A stretch of 64,000 nt of DNA from Megachile rotundata (taxonomy: Eukaryota > Arthropoda > Insecta > Hymenoptera > Megachilidae). Shown in pieces: positions 45,873-60,849 of the stretch. The stretch covers positions 3,348,001-3,412,000 of the forward strand of contig NW_027473314.1 of NCBI RefSeq assembly GCF_050947335.1, given 5' to 3'. The notes under the pieces were generated by a model. It ran no database searches, was not told where the DNA came from, and saw only the letters and a list, made by a program, of their open reading frames with translations. Each line of letters begins with the position of its first letter. The first letter of the stretch is position 1. A program made the position numbers and the translations under genes.

Positions 45873-46964
45873 ATACAACCACAATCATACAATCACAATC
45901 ATATAATCACTATCATACAAATAACATCATACAAATAAAATCATACAACCACAATCGCACAATCACAATCATACAATCACAGTCATACAATCACAGTCAT
46001 ACAATCACAATCATACAATTACAATCATACAATTACAATCATACAATCACAGTCATACAATCACAATCATACAATCACAATCATACAATCACAATCATAC
46101 AATCACAGTCATACAATCACAATCATACAATCGCAATCATACAATCGCAATGTCACAATCACTATCGTACAATCACAATCATACAATCACAATCATACAA
46201 TCACAATCATACAATCACAATCATACAATCACAATCATACAATCACGACCATACAATCACGATCATACAATCACAATCATACAATCGCATTATTACAATC
46301 GCAATCATACAATCACAATCATAAAATCACAATCATGCAATCACAATCTTACTATCACAATCATACAATCACAGTCATACAATTAAAATCATACAATCAC
46401 AATCATACAATGACAATCATACAATCACAATCATACAATCACAGTCATACAATCACAATCATACAATCACAATCATACAATCACAGACAAACAATCACAA
46501 TCATACAATCGCAATGTCACAATCACTATCGTACAATCACAATCATACAATCACAATCATACAATCACAATCATACAATCACAATCATACAATCACAATC
46601 ATACAATCACGACCATACAATCACGATCATATAATCACAATCATACAATCACAATCACACAATCACAATCATACAATCACAGTCATACAATCACAGTCAT
46701 ACAATCACAATCATACAATCACAATCATACAAATAACATCATACAAATAAAATCATACAATCACAATCATACAATCACAATCATACAATCGCAATCATAC
46801 AATCGCAATGTCACAATCACTATCATACAATCACAATCAAACAATCACAATCATACAATCACAATCATACAATCACAATCATACAATCACAGTCATACAA
46901 TCAAAATCATACAATCACAATGATACAATCACAATAATACCATCACAATCATAAAATCACAATC

Positions 46965-47188
46965 ATACAATCACGATCATACAATCACGATCATACAATC
47001 ACGATCATACAATCACGATCATACAATCACGATCATACAATCACGATCATACAATCACGATCATACAATCACGATCATACAATCACGATCATACAATCAC
47101 GATCATACAATCACGATCATACAATTACGATCATACAATCACGATCATACAATCACGATCATACAATCACGATCATACAATCACGATC
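46965..47188 (+). repeat. CGATC-variant run, 16 units
   Basis: Counterpart of 33946-34155 with one extra unit. Carries the shared AATTACGATC unit. Confidence 0.95.
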
Positions 47189-47201
47189 ATACAATAACAT
47201 C
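47189..47201 (+). repeat. 13-bp short unit, type b
   Basis: ATACAATAACATC, 13033 bp after the one at 34156. Confidence 0.95.
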
Positions 47202-48951
47202 ATACAAATAAAATCATACAAATAAAATCATACAATCACAATCATACAATCACAATCATACAATCACAGTCATACAATCACAGTCATACAATCACAATCA
47301 TACAATCGCAATCATACAATTGCAATGTCACAATCACTATCATACAATCACAATCATACAATCACAATCATACAATCACAATCATATAATCACAATCACA
47401 CAATCACAATCATACAATCACCATCATACAATCACAATCATACAATCACCATCATGCAGTCACAATCATACAATCATAATCATATAATCACACTCATTAA
47501 ATTGCAATCATACAATCGCAATCATACAAACACATTCATAAAATCGCAATCATACAATCGCAATGTCACAATCACAATCATACAATCACAATAATACAAA
47601 CGCAATCATACAATCACAATCATATAATCACAATTATACAATCACAATCATACAATCACAAGCATACAATCACAATCATACAACCACAATCATACAATCA
47701 CAATCATACAATCTCAATCATGCAATCACAACCATACAATCACAATCATACAATAAAAGTCATACAATCACATTCATACAATGACAATCATACAATCACA
47801 ATCATACAATCACAATCATACAATCACAGTCATACAATCACAGTCATACAATCACAATGATACAATCACAATAATACAATCACGATCATAAAATCACAAT
47901 TATACAATCACGATCATACAATCACGATCATACATTCTCAATCATACAATCACAATCATACAATCACAATCATACAATCACAATCATACAATCACAATCA
48001 TACAATCACAATCATACAATCACAATCATACAATCACAATCATACAATCACAATCATACAATCACAATCATACAATAAAAGTCATACAATAAAAGTCATA
48101 CAATCACATTCATACAATGACAATCATACAATCACAGTCATACAATCACAATCATACAAACACAATCATACAATCACAGTCATGCAATCACAATCATACA
48201 ATCGCAATCATACAATCGCAATATCACAATCACTATCATACAATCACAATCATACAATCACAGTCATACAATCACAATCATACAATCACAATCATACAAT
48301 CACAGACAAACAATCACAATCATACAATCGCAATGTCACAATCACTATCGTACAATCACAATCATACAATCACAATCATACAATCACAATCATACAATCA
48401 CAATCATACAATCACAATCATACAATCACGACCATACAATCACGATCATATAATCACAATCATACAATCGCAATATTACAATCGCAATCATACAATCACA
48501 ATCATACAATTAAAATCATACAATCACAATCATACAATGACAATCATACAATCACAATCATACAATCATAATCATACAATCACAATCATACAATCACAAT
48601 CATACAATCACAATCATATAATCACAGTCATACAATCGCAATATTACAGTCGCAATCATACAATCGCAATCATCCAATTAAAATCATACAATCACAATCA
48701 TACAGTGACAATCATACAATCACAATCATACAATCACAATCATACAATCACAATCATACAATCACAATCATACAATCACAATCATACAATAAAAGTCATA
48801 CAATCACAATCAAACAATCACAATCATACAATCACAATCATACAATCACAATCATATAATCACAATCATACAATCACAATCATACAATCACAGTCATACA
48901 ATCAAAATCATACAATCACAATGATACAATCACAATAATACAATCACAATC

Positions 48952-49105
48952 ATAAAATCACGATCATACAATCACGATCATACAATCACGATCATACAAT
49001 CACGATCATACAATCACGACCATACAATCACGATCATACAATCACGATCATACAATCTCGATCATGCAATCACGATCATACAATCACGATCATACAATCA
49101 CGATC
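48952..49105 (+). repeat. CGATC-variant run, 11 units, signature type
   Basis: Signature run that carries the CGACC unit shared only with 35933-36086. Confidence 0.95.
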
Positions 49106-50603
49106 ATACAATCACAATCATACAATCACAATCATACAATCACAATCATACAAATAACATCATACAAATAAAATCATACAACCACAATCATACAATCACA
49201 ATCATACAATCACAGTCATACAATCACAGTCATACAATCACAATCTTACAATCACAATCATACAATCACAATCATACAATCACAATCATACAATCACAAT
49301 CATACAATCACAATCATACACTCACAATCATACAATCACAATCATACAATCACAATCATACAATCACAATCATACAATCGCAATCATACAATTGCAATGT
49401 CACAATCACTATCATACAATCACATTCATACAATGACAATCATACAATCACAATCATACAATCACAATCATACAAACACAATCATACAATCACAGTCATA
49501 CAATCACAATCATACAATCACAATCATACAATCACAATCATACAATCACAGTCATACAATCACAATCATACAATCGCAATCATACAATCGCAATGTCACA
49601 ATCACTATCGTACAATCACAATCATACAATCACAATCATACAATCACAATCATACAATCACAATCATACAATCACAATCATACAATCACAATCATACAAT
49701 CACGACCATACAATCACGATCATACAATCACAATCATACAATCGCAATATTACAATCGCAATCATACAATCACAATCATACAATCACAGTCATACAATCA
49801 CAATCATACAATCGCAATCATACAATCGCAATGTCACAATCACTATCGTACAATCACAATCATACAATCACAATCATACAATCACAATCATACAATCACA
49901 ATCATACAATCACAATCATACAATCACGACCATACAATCACGATCATACAATCACAATCATACTATCGCAATATTACAATCGCAATCATACAATCACAAT
50001 CATACAATTAAAACCATACAATCACAATCATACAATGACAATCATACAATCACAATCATACAATCATAATCATACAATCACAATCATACAATCACAATCA
50101 TCCAATTAAAATCATACAATCACAGTCATACAATCGCAATATTACAATCGCAATCATACAATCACAATCATCCAATTAAAATCATACAATCACAATCATA
50201 CAATGACAATCATACGATCACAATCATACAATCACAATCATACAATCACAATCATAAAATCACAATCATACAATCACAATCATATAATCACAATCATACA
50301 ATCACAATCATACAATCACAAGCATACAATCACAATCATACAATCACAATCATAAAATCACAATCATGCAATCACAATCTTACTATCACAATCATACAAT
50401 CACAGTCATACAATCACAATCATACAATCGCAATCATACAATCGCAATGTCACAATCACTATCATACAATCACAATCAAACAATCACAATCATACAATCA
50501 CAATCATACAATCACAATCATACAATCACAATCATACAATCACAATCATTCAATCACAGTCATACAATCAAAATCATACAATCACAATGATACAATCACA
50601 ATA

Positions 50604-50799
50604 ATACAATCACGATCATAAAATCACGATCATACAATCACGATCATACAATCACGATCATACAATCACGATCATACAATCACGATCATACAATCACGAT
50701 CATACAATCACGATCATACAATCACGATCATACAATCACGATCATACAATCACGATCATACAATCACGATCATACAATCACGATCATACAATCACGATC
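50604..50799 (+). repeat. CGATC-variant run, 14 units
   Basis: Second unit ATAAAATCACGATC, followed by AACCACAATC. One unit longer than the matching run at 37585. Confidence 0.95.
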
Positions 50800-51880
50800 A
50801 TACAACCACAATCATACAATCACAATCATATAATCACAATCATACAAATAACATCATACAAATAAAATCATACAACCACAATCGCACAATCACAATCATA
50901 CAATCACAGTCATACAATCACAGTCATACAATCACAATCATACAATTACAATCATACAATCACAGTCATACAATCACAATCATACAATCACAATCATACA
51001 ATCACAATCATACAATCACAGTCATACAATCACAATCATACAATCGCAATCATACAATCGCAATGTCACAATCACTATCGTACAATCACAATCATACAAT
51101 CACAATCATACAATCACAATCATACAATCACAATCATACAATCACAATCATACAATCACGACCATACAATCACGATCATACAATCACAATCATACAATCG
51201 CATTATTACAATCGCAATCAAACAATCACAATCATAAAATCACAATCATGCAATCACAATCTTACTATCACAATCATACAATCACAGTCATACAATTAAA
51301 ATCATACAATCACAATCATACAATGACAATCATACAATCACAATCATACAATCACAGTCATACAATCACAATCATACAATCACAATCATACAATCACAGA
51401 CAAACAATCACAATCATACAATCGCAATGTCACAATCACTATCGTACAATCACAATCATACAATCACAATCATACAATCACAATCATACAATCACAATCA
51501 TACAATCACAATCATACAATCACGACCATACAATCACGATCATATAATCACAATCATACAATCGCAATATTACAATCGCAATCATACAATCACAATCATA
51601 CAATTAAAATCATACAATCACAATCATACAATGACAATCATACAATCACAATCATACAATCATAATCATACAATCACAATCATACAATCACAATCATACA
51701 ATCACAATCATACAATCACAATCATATAATCACAGTCATACAATCGCAATATTACAGTCGCAATCAAACAATCACAATCATCCAATTAAAATCATACAAT
51801 CACCATCATACAGTGACAATCATACAATCACAATCATACAATCACAATCATACAATCACAATCATACAATCACAATCATA

Positions 51881-52785
51881 CAAATAACATCATACAAATA
51901 AAATCATACAACCACAATCATACAATCACAATCATACAATCACAGTCATACAATCACAGTCATACAATCACAATCTTACAATCACAATCATACAATCACA
52001 ATCATACAATCACAATCATACAATCACAATCATACAATCACAATCATACACTCACAATCATACAATCACAATCATACAATCACAATCATACAATCGCAAT
52101 CATACAATCGCAATCATACAATTGCAATGTCACAATCACTATCATACAATCACATTCATACAATGACAATCATACAATCACAATCATACAATCACAATCA
52201 TACAAACACAATCATACAATCACAATAATACAATCACAATCATAAAATCACGATCATACAATCACGATCATACAATCACGATCATACAATCACGATCATA
52301 CAATCACGATCATACAATCACGATCATACAATCACGATCATACAATCTCGATCATGCAATCACGATCATACAATCACGATCATACAATCACGATCATACA
52401 ATCACAATCATACAATCACAATCATACAATCACAATCATACAAATAACATCATACAAATAAAATCATACAACCACAATCATACAATCACAATCATACAAT
52501 CACAGTCATACAATCACAGTCATACAATCACAATCTTACAATCACAATCATACAATCACAATCATACAATCACAATCATACAATCACAATCATACAATCA
52601 CAATCATACACTCACAATCATACAATCACAATCATACAATCACAATCATACAATCACAATCATACAATCGCAATCATACAATTGCAATGTCACAATCACT
52701 ATCATACAATCACATTCATACAATGACAATCATACAATCACAATCATACAATCACAATCATACAAACACAATCATACAATCACAG
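51881..52785 (+). repeat. 560-bp tandem duplication, second copy partial
   Basis: The AAATAACATC unit at 51881 and the CAATTGCAATG cassette at 52127 recur at 52441 and 52687, 560 bp (40 units) later. The first copy ends in the CGATC run at 52242. The second leaves the match near 52785 and continues into copy 6. Confidence 0.88.
52242..52395 (+). repeat. CGATC-variant run, 11 units, signature type
   Basis: Signature TCTCGATC and ATGCAATC units are present, in the same context as 38775 and 42821. Confidence 0.95.
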
Positions 52786-54139
52786 TCATACAATCACAAT
52801 CATACAATCACAATCATACAATCACAATCATACAATCACAGTCATACAATCACAATCATACAATCGCAATCATACAATCGCAATGTCACAATCACTATCG
52901 TACAATCACAATCATACAATCACAATCATACAATCACAATCATACAATCACAATCATACAATCACAATCATACAATCACAATCATACAATGACAATCATA
53001 CGATCACAATCATACAATCACAATCATACAATCACAATCATAAAATCACAATCATACAATCACAATCATATAATCACAATCATACAATCACAATCATACA
53101 ATCACAAGCATACAATCACAATCATACAATCACAATCATAAAATCACAATCATGCAATCACAATCTTACTATCACAATCATACAATCACAGTCATACAAT
53201 CACAATCATACAATCGCAATCATACAATCGCAATGTCACAATCACTATCATACAATCACAATCAAACAATCACAATCATACAATCACAATCATACAATCA
53301 CAATCATACAATCACAATCATACAATCACAATCATTCAATCACAGTCATACAATCAAAATCATACAATCACAATGATACAATCACAATAATACAATCACG
53401 ATCATAAAATCACGATCATACAATCACGATCATACAATCACGATCATACAATCACGATCATACAATCACGATCATACAATCACGATCATACAATCACGAT
53501 CATACAATCACGATCATACAATCACGATCATACAATCACGATCATACAATCACGATCATACAATCACGATCATACAATCACGATCATACAACCACAATCA
53601 TACAATCACAATCATATAATCACAATCATACAAATAACATCATACAAATAAAATCATACAACCACAATCGCACAATCACAATCATACAATCACAGTCATA
53701 CAATCACAGTCATACAATCACAATCATACAATTACAATCATACAATCACAGTCATACAATCACAATCATACAATCACAATCATACAATCACAATCATACA
53801 ATCACAGTCATACAATCACAATCATACAATCGCAATCATACAATCGCAATGTCACAATCACTATCGTACAATCACAATCATACAATCACAATCATACAAT
53901 CACAATCATACAATCACAATCATATAATCACGACCATACAATCACGATCATACAATCACAATCATACAATCGCATTATTACAATCGCAATCATACAATCA
54001 CAATCATAAAATCACAATCATGCAATCACAATCTTACTATCACAATCATACAATCACAGTCATACAATTAAAATCATACAATCACAATCATACAATGACA
54101 ATCATACAATCACAATCATACAATCACAATCATACAATC
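52687..54139 (+). repeat. Higher-order repeat, copy 6 (truncated)
   Basis: Matches copy 5 at an offset of 3290 bp to 52992, then at 2786 bp from 53152 on. The change of 504 bp is 36 units missing here between 52992 and 53000. The match to the higher-order repeat stops about 54139. Confidence 0.87.
53390..53585 (+). repeat. CGATC-variant run, 14 units
   Basis: Last long CGATC run in the window. Only short groups of two to five occur to its right. Confidence 0.95.
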
Positions 54140-55509
54140 ACAATCATACAATCACAATCATACAATCACAATCATATAATCACAATCATGCAATCACAAT
54201 CATACAATCAACATCATACAATCACAATCATACAATCGCAATCATACAATCGCAATGTCACAATCACTATTATACAATCACAGTCATAAAATCACAATCA
54301 TACAATCACGATCATACAATCACAATCATACAACCACAGTCTTACAATCACAATCATACAATAAAAGTCATACAATCACATTCATACAATGACAATCATA
54401 CAATCACAATCATACAATCACAATCATACAAACACAATCATACAATCACAGTCATGCAATCACGATCATACAATCACAGTCATACAATCGCAATATTACA
54501 ATCGCAATCATACAATCACAATCATACAACTAAAATCATACAATCACAATCATACAATGACAATAATACAATCACAATAATTCAATCTCAATCATGCAAT
54601 CACAATCATACAATCAAATTCATACAATCACAATCATACAATCACAATCATACAATCACAATCATACAATCACAATCATACAATCGCAATCATACAATCG
54701 CAATCATACAATCGCAATGTCACAATCACTATTATACAATCACAGTCATACAATCACAATCACACAATCACAATCATACAATCACGATCATACAATCAGA
54801 ATCATGCAATTACAACCATGCGATCATAATCATGCAAGAACAATCATACAATCACAATCATGGAACCATAATCATACAATCACAATCATACAATCACAAT
54901 CATGCAAACGCAATCATACAATCACAATCATATAATCACAATCATACAATCACAATCATACAATCACAAGCATACAATCACAATCATACAATCACAATCG
55001 TAAAATCACAATCATGCAATCACAATCTTACTATCACAATCATACAATCACAGTCATACAATCACAATCATACAATCGCAATCATACAATCGCAATGTCA
55101 CAATCACTATCATAAAATCACAATCAAACAATCACAATCATACAATCACAATCATACAATCACAATCATACAATCACAATCATACAATCACAATCATACA
55201 ATCACAATGATACAATCACAGTCATACAATCAAAATCATACAATCACAATGATACAATCACAATAATACAATCACGATCATAAAATCACGATCATACAAT
55301 CACGATCATACAATCACGATCATGCAATCGCGATCATAAAATCACAATCATACAATCACAGTCATACAATCACAATCATACAATCGCAATCATACAATCG
55401 CAATGTCACAATCACTATCGTACAATCACAATCATACAATCACAATCATACAATCACAATCATACAATCACAATCATACAATCACAATCATACAATCACA
55501 ATCATACAA
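54140..55509 (+). repeat. Junction block between two higher-order families
   Basis: Repeat only. The segment 53.9-54.54 kb recurs at 56.65-57.27 kb (offset 2730 bp; landmarks 54389/57119 and 54454/57184). It then passes through the most divergent units of the window (54790-54873) and a 54.9-55.3 kb stretch like 32.4-32.7 kb before the 3485-bp tandem pair begins. Confidence 0.78.
54790..54873 (+). repeat. Divergent island of six units
   Basis: Six consecutive 14-bp units, five of them unusual: ATACAATCAGAATC, ATGCAATTACAACC, ATGCGATCATAATC, ATGCAAGAACAATC, a canonical unit, then ATGGAACCATAATC. The register is intact. I saw no second copy of this series in the window. Confidence 0.93.
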
Positions 55510-57378
55510 CCACAATCATACAATCACGACCATACAATCACGATCATACAATCACAATCATACAATCGCAATATTACAATCGCAATCATACAATCACAAT
55601 CATAAAATCACAATCATGCAATCACAATCTTACTATCACAATCATACAATCACAGTCATACAATTAAAATCATACAATCACAATCATACAATGACAATCA
55701 TACAATCACAATCATACAATCACAATCATACAATCACAATCATACAATCGGAATCATATAATCACAATCATGCAATCACAATCATACAATCAACATCATA
55801 CAATCACAATCATACAGTCGCAATCATGCAATCACAATCATACAATCACAATCATACAATTAAAATCATACAATCACAATCATACAATCACAATCATACA
55901 ATCACAATCATACAATCGCAATCATACAATCGCAATGTCACAATCACTATCATACAATCACAATCATACAATCACAATCATACAATCACAATCATACAAT
56001 AAAAGTCATACAATAAAAGTCATACAATCACATTCATACAATGACAATCATACAATCACAGTCATACAATCACAATCACACAAACACAATCATACAATCG
56101 CAGTCATGCAATCACAATCATACAATCGCAATCATACAATCGCAATATCACAATCACTATCATACAATCACGATCATACAATCACAATCATACAATCACA
56201 GTCATACAATCACAATCATACAATCACAGACATACAATCACAATCATACAATCGCAATCATACAATCGCAATGTCACAATCACTATCGTACAATCACAAT
56301 CATACAATCACAATCATACAATCACAATCATACAATCACAATCATACAATCACAATCATACAATCACAATCATACAATCACGACCATACAATCACGATCA
56401 TATAATCACAATCATACAATCGCAATATTACAATCGCAATCATACAATCACAATCATACAATTAAAATCATACAATCACAATCATACAATGACAATCATA
56501 CAATCACAATCATACAATCATAATCATACAATCACAATCATACAATCACAATCATATAATCACAGTCATACAATCGCAATATTACAATCGCAATCATACA
56601 ATCGCAATCATCCAATTAAAATCATACAATCACAATCATACAGTGACAATCATACAATCACAATCATACAATCACGATCATACAATCACAATCATACAAT
56701 CGCATTATTACAATCGCAATCATACAATCACAATCATAAAATCACAATCATGCAATCACAATCTTACTATCACAATCATACAATCACAGTCATACAATTA
56801 AAATCATACAATCACAATCATACAATGACAATCATACAATCACAATCATACAATCACAATCATACAATCACAATCATACAATCACAATCATACAATCACA
56901 ATCATATAATCACAATCATGCAATCACAATCATACAATCAACATCATACAATCACAATCATACAATCGCAATCATACAATCGCAATGTCACAATCACTAT
57001 TATACAATCACAGTCATAAAATCACAATCATACAATCACGATCATACAATCACAATCATACAACCACAGTCTTACAATCACAATCATACAATAAAAGTCA
57101 TACAATCACATTCATACAATGACAATCATACAATCACAATCATACAATCACAATCATACAAACACAATCATACAATCACAGTCATGCAATCACGATCATA
57201 CAATCACAGTCATACAATCGCAATATTACAATCGCAATCATACAATCACAATCATACAACTAAAATCATACAATCACAATCATACAATCACAATCATACA
57301 ATCACAATCATACAGTGACAATCATACAATCACAATCATACAATCACAATCATACAATCACAATCATACAATCACAAT

Positions 57379-57790
57379 CCTACAATCACAATCATATAAT
57401 CACAATCATGCAATCACAATCATACAATCAAAATCATACAATCACAATCATACAGTCGCAATCATGCAATCACAATCATACAATCACAATCATACAATCA
57501 CAATCTTACAATCGCAATCATACAATCACAATCATACAATCACAATCCTACAATCACAATCATATAATCACAATCATGCAATCACAATCATACAATCAAA
57601 ATCATACAATCACAATCATACAGTCGCAATCATGCAATCACAATCATACAATCACAATCATACAATCACAATCATACAATCACAATCATACAATCACAAT
57701 CCTACAATCACAATCATATAATCACAATCATGCAATCACAATCATACAATCAAAATCATACAATCACAATCATACAGTCGCAATCATGCA
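57379..57790 (+). repeat. Local triplication, periods 168 and 154 bp
   Basis: The series CCTACAATC, TATAATC, CATGCAATC, CAAAATC, CAGTCGC begins at 57379, 57547 and 57701. The spacings are 12 and 11 units. It is repeated in copy 2 of the 3485-bp pair. Confidence 0.88.
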
Positions 57791-58835
57791 ATCACAATCA
57801 TACAATCACAATCATGCAATCACAATCATACAATCACAATCATACAATCACAATCATACAATCACAATCTTACAATCGCAATCATACAATCGCAATGTCA
57901 CAATCACTACCATACAATCACAATCATACAATCGCAATCATGCAATCACAATCATACAAACAAAATCATACAATCACAATCATACAATCACAATCATACA
58001 ATCACAATCATACAATCACAATCATACAATCACAATCATACAATCACAATCATACAATCACAATCATACAATCACAATCATACAATCACAATCATACAAT
58101 CACAATCATACAATCACAATCATACAATCACAATCATACAATAAAAGTCATACAATCACATTCATACAATGACAATCATACAATCACAATCATACAATCA
58201 CAATCATACAAACACAATCATACAATCACAGTCATGCAATCACGATCATACAATCACAATCATACAATCGCAATATTACAATCGCAATCATACAATCACA
58301 ATCATACAATTAAAATCATACAATCACAATCATACAATCACGATCATACAATCACGATCATACAATCACGGTCATACAATCACGATCATACAATCACGAT
58401 CATACAATCACAATCATACAATCACAATCATACAATCACAATCATACAATCACAATCATATAATCACAATCATGCAATCACAATCATACAATCAAAATCA
58501 TACAATCACAGTCATACAGTCGCAATCATGAAATCACAATCATACAATCACAATCATACAATTAAAATCATACAATCACAATCATACAATCACAATCATA
58601 CAATCACAATCTTACAATCGCAATCATACAATCGCAATGTCACAATCACTATCATACAATCACAATCATACAATCACAATCATACAATCACAATCATACA
58701 ATCACAATCCTACTATCACAATCATACAATCACACTCATACAATCACAATCATACAATCACAATCATACAATCACGATCATACAATCACGATCATACAAT
58801 CACGATCATATAATCACGATCATACAATCACAATC

Positions 58836-58848
58836 ATACATCACAATC
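58836..58848 (+). repeat. 13-bp short unit, type a
   Basis: ATACATCACAATC. The following CGTAATC unit near 58869 is shared only with the example at 62321. Confidence 0.95.
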
Positions 58849-60849
58849 ATACAATCGCAATATTACAATCGTAATCATACAATCGCAATGTCACAATCAC
58901 TATCATACAATCACAATCATACAATCACAATCATACAATCACAATCATACAATCACGATCATACAATCACGATCATACAATCACAATCATACAAGCACAA
59001 TCATACAATCACGACCATACAATCACGATCATACAATCACAATCATACAATCGCAATATTACAATCGCAATCATACAATCACAATCATAAAATCACAATC
59101 ATGCAATCACAATCTTACTATCACAATCATACAATCACAGTCATACAATTAAAATCATACAATCACAATCATACAATGACAATCATACAATCACAATCAT
59201 ACAATCACAATCATACAATCACAATCATACAATCGGAATCATATAATCACAATCATGCAATCACAATCATACAATCAACATCATACAATCACAATCATAC
59301 AGTCGCAATCATGCAATCACAATCATACAATCACAATCATACAATTAAAATCATACAATCACAATCACACAATCACAATCATACAATCACAATCATACAA
59401 TCGCAATCATACAATCGCAATGTCACAATCACTATCATACAATCACAATCATACAATCACAATCATACAATCACAATCATACAATAAAAGTCATACAATA
59501 AAAGTCATACAATCACATTCATACAATGACAATCATACAATCACAGTCATACAATCACAATCACACAAACACAATCATACAATCACAGTCATGCAATCAC
59601 AATCATACAATCGCAATCATACAATCGCAATATCACAATCACTATCATACAATCACGATCATACAATCACAATCATACAATCACAGTCATACAATCACAA
59701 TCATACAATCACAGACATACAATCACAATCATACAATCGCAATCATACAATCGCAATGTCACAATCACTATCGTACAATCACAATCATACAATCACAATC
59801 ATACAATCACAATCATACAATCACAATCATACAATCACAATCATACAATCACGACCATACAATCACGATCATATAATCACAATCATACAATCGCAATATT
59901 ACAATCGCAATCATACAATCACAATCATACAATTAAAATCATACAATCACAATCATACAATGACAATCATACAATCACAATCATACAATCATAATCATAC
60001 AATCACAATCATACAATCACAATCATATAATCACAGTCATACAATCGCAATATTACAATCGCAATCATACAATCGCAATCATCCAATTAAAATCATACAA
60101 TCACAATCATACAGTGACAATCATACAATCACAATCATACAATCACGATCATACAATCACAATCATACAATCGCATTATTACAATCGCAATCATACAATC
60201 ACAATCATAAAATCACAATCATGCAATCACAATCTTACTATCACAATCATACAATCACAGTCATACAATTAAAATCATACAATCACAATCATACAATGAC
60301 AATCATACAATCACAATCATACAATCACAATCATACAATCACAATCATACAATCACAATCATACAATCACAATCATATAATCACAATCATGCAATCACAA
60401 TCATACAATCAACATCATACAATCACAATCATACAATCGCAATCATACAATCGCAATGTCACAATCACTATTATACAATCACAGTCATAAAATCACAATC
60501 ATACAATCACGATCATACAATCACAATCATACAACCACAGTCTTACAATCACAATCATACAATAAAAGTCATACAATCACATTCATACAATGACAATCAT
60601 ACAATCACAATCATACAATCACAATCATACAAACACAATCATACAATCACAGTCATGCAATCACGATCATACAATCACAGTCATACAATCGCAATATTAC
60701 AATCGCAATCATACAATCACAATCATACAACTAAAATCATACAATCACAATCATACAATCACAATCATACAATCACAATCATACAGTGACAATCATACAA
60801 TCACAATCATACAATCACAATCATACAATCACAATCATACAATCACAAT

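Larger units (their letters stand above)
44456..49396 (+). repeat. Higher-order repeat, copy 4 (4941 bp)
   Basis: Matches copy 1 (31451-36377) at offsets of 13005-13033 bp, including the longer 4.9-kb form with the AATAATACCATCAC unit near 46938 and the CAATTGCAATG cassette at 47325. Its left part also matches copy 3 at an offset of 4046-4060 bp. Confidence 0.9.
49397..52686 (+). repeat. Higher-order repeat, copy 5 (3290 bp)
   Basis: Matches copy 2 to about 51612, then shows units like those near 35.58-35.70 kb, then jumps near 51880 to an AAATAACATC group like that near 36.13 kb. It is therefore shorter than the other copies and looks like a product of unequal exchange. Confidence 0.85.
55510..58994 (+). 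repeat. 3485-bp tandem pair, copy 1
   Basis: Landmarks at 55528, 55770, 56041, 57119, 57315, 57730, 58169 and 58836 recur 3485 or 3471 bp later. 3485 is 249 units minus one base, because each copy has one 13-bp unit. One unit fewer is present in copy 2 near 59.8 kb and one more near 61.9 kb. Confidence 0.93.

Noticed and set aside
54790..54873. Inserted foreign sequence or array boundary
   Set aside because: All six units are 14 bp long and in register, so this is diverged repeat, not an insertion.
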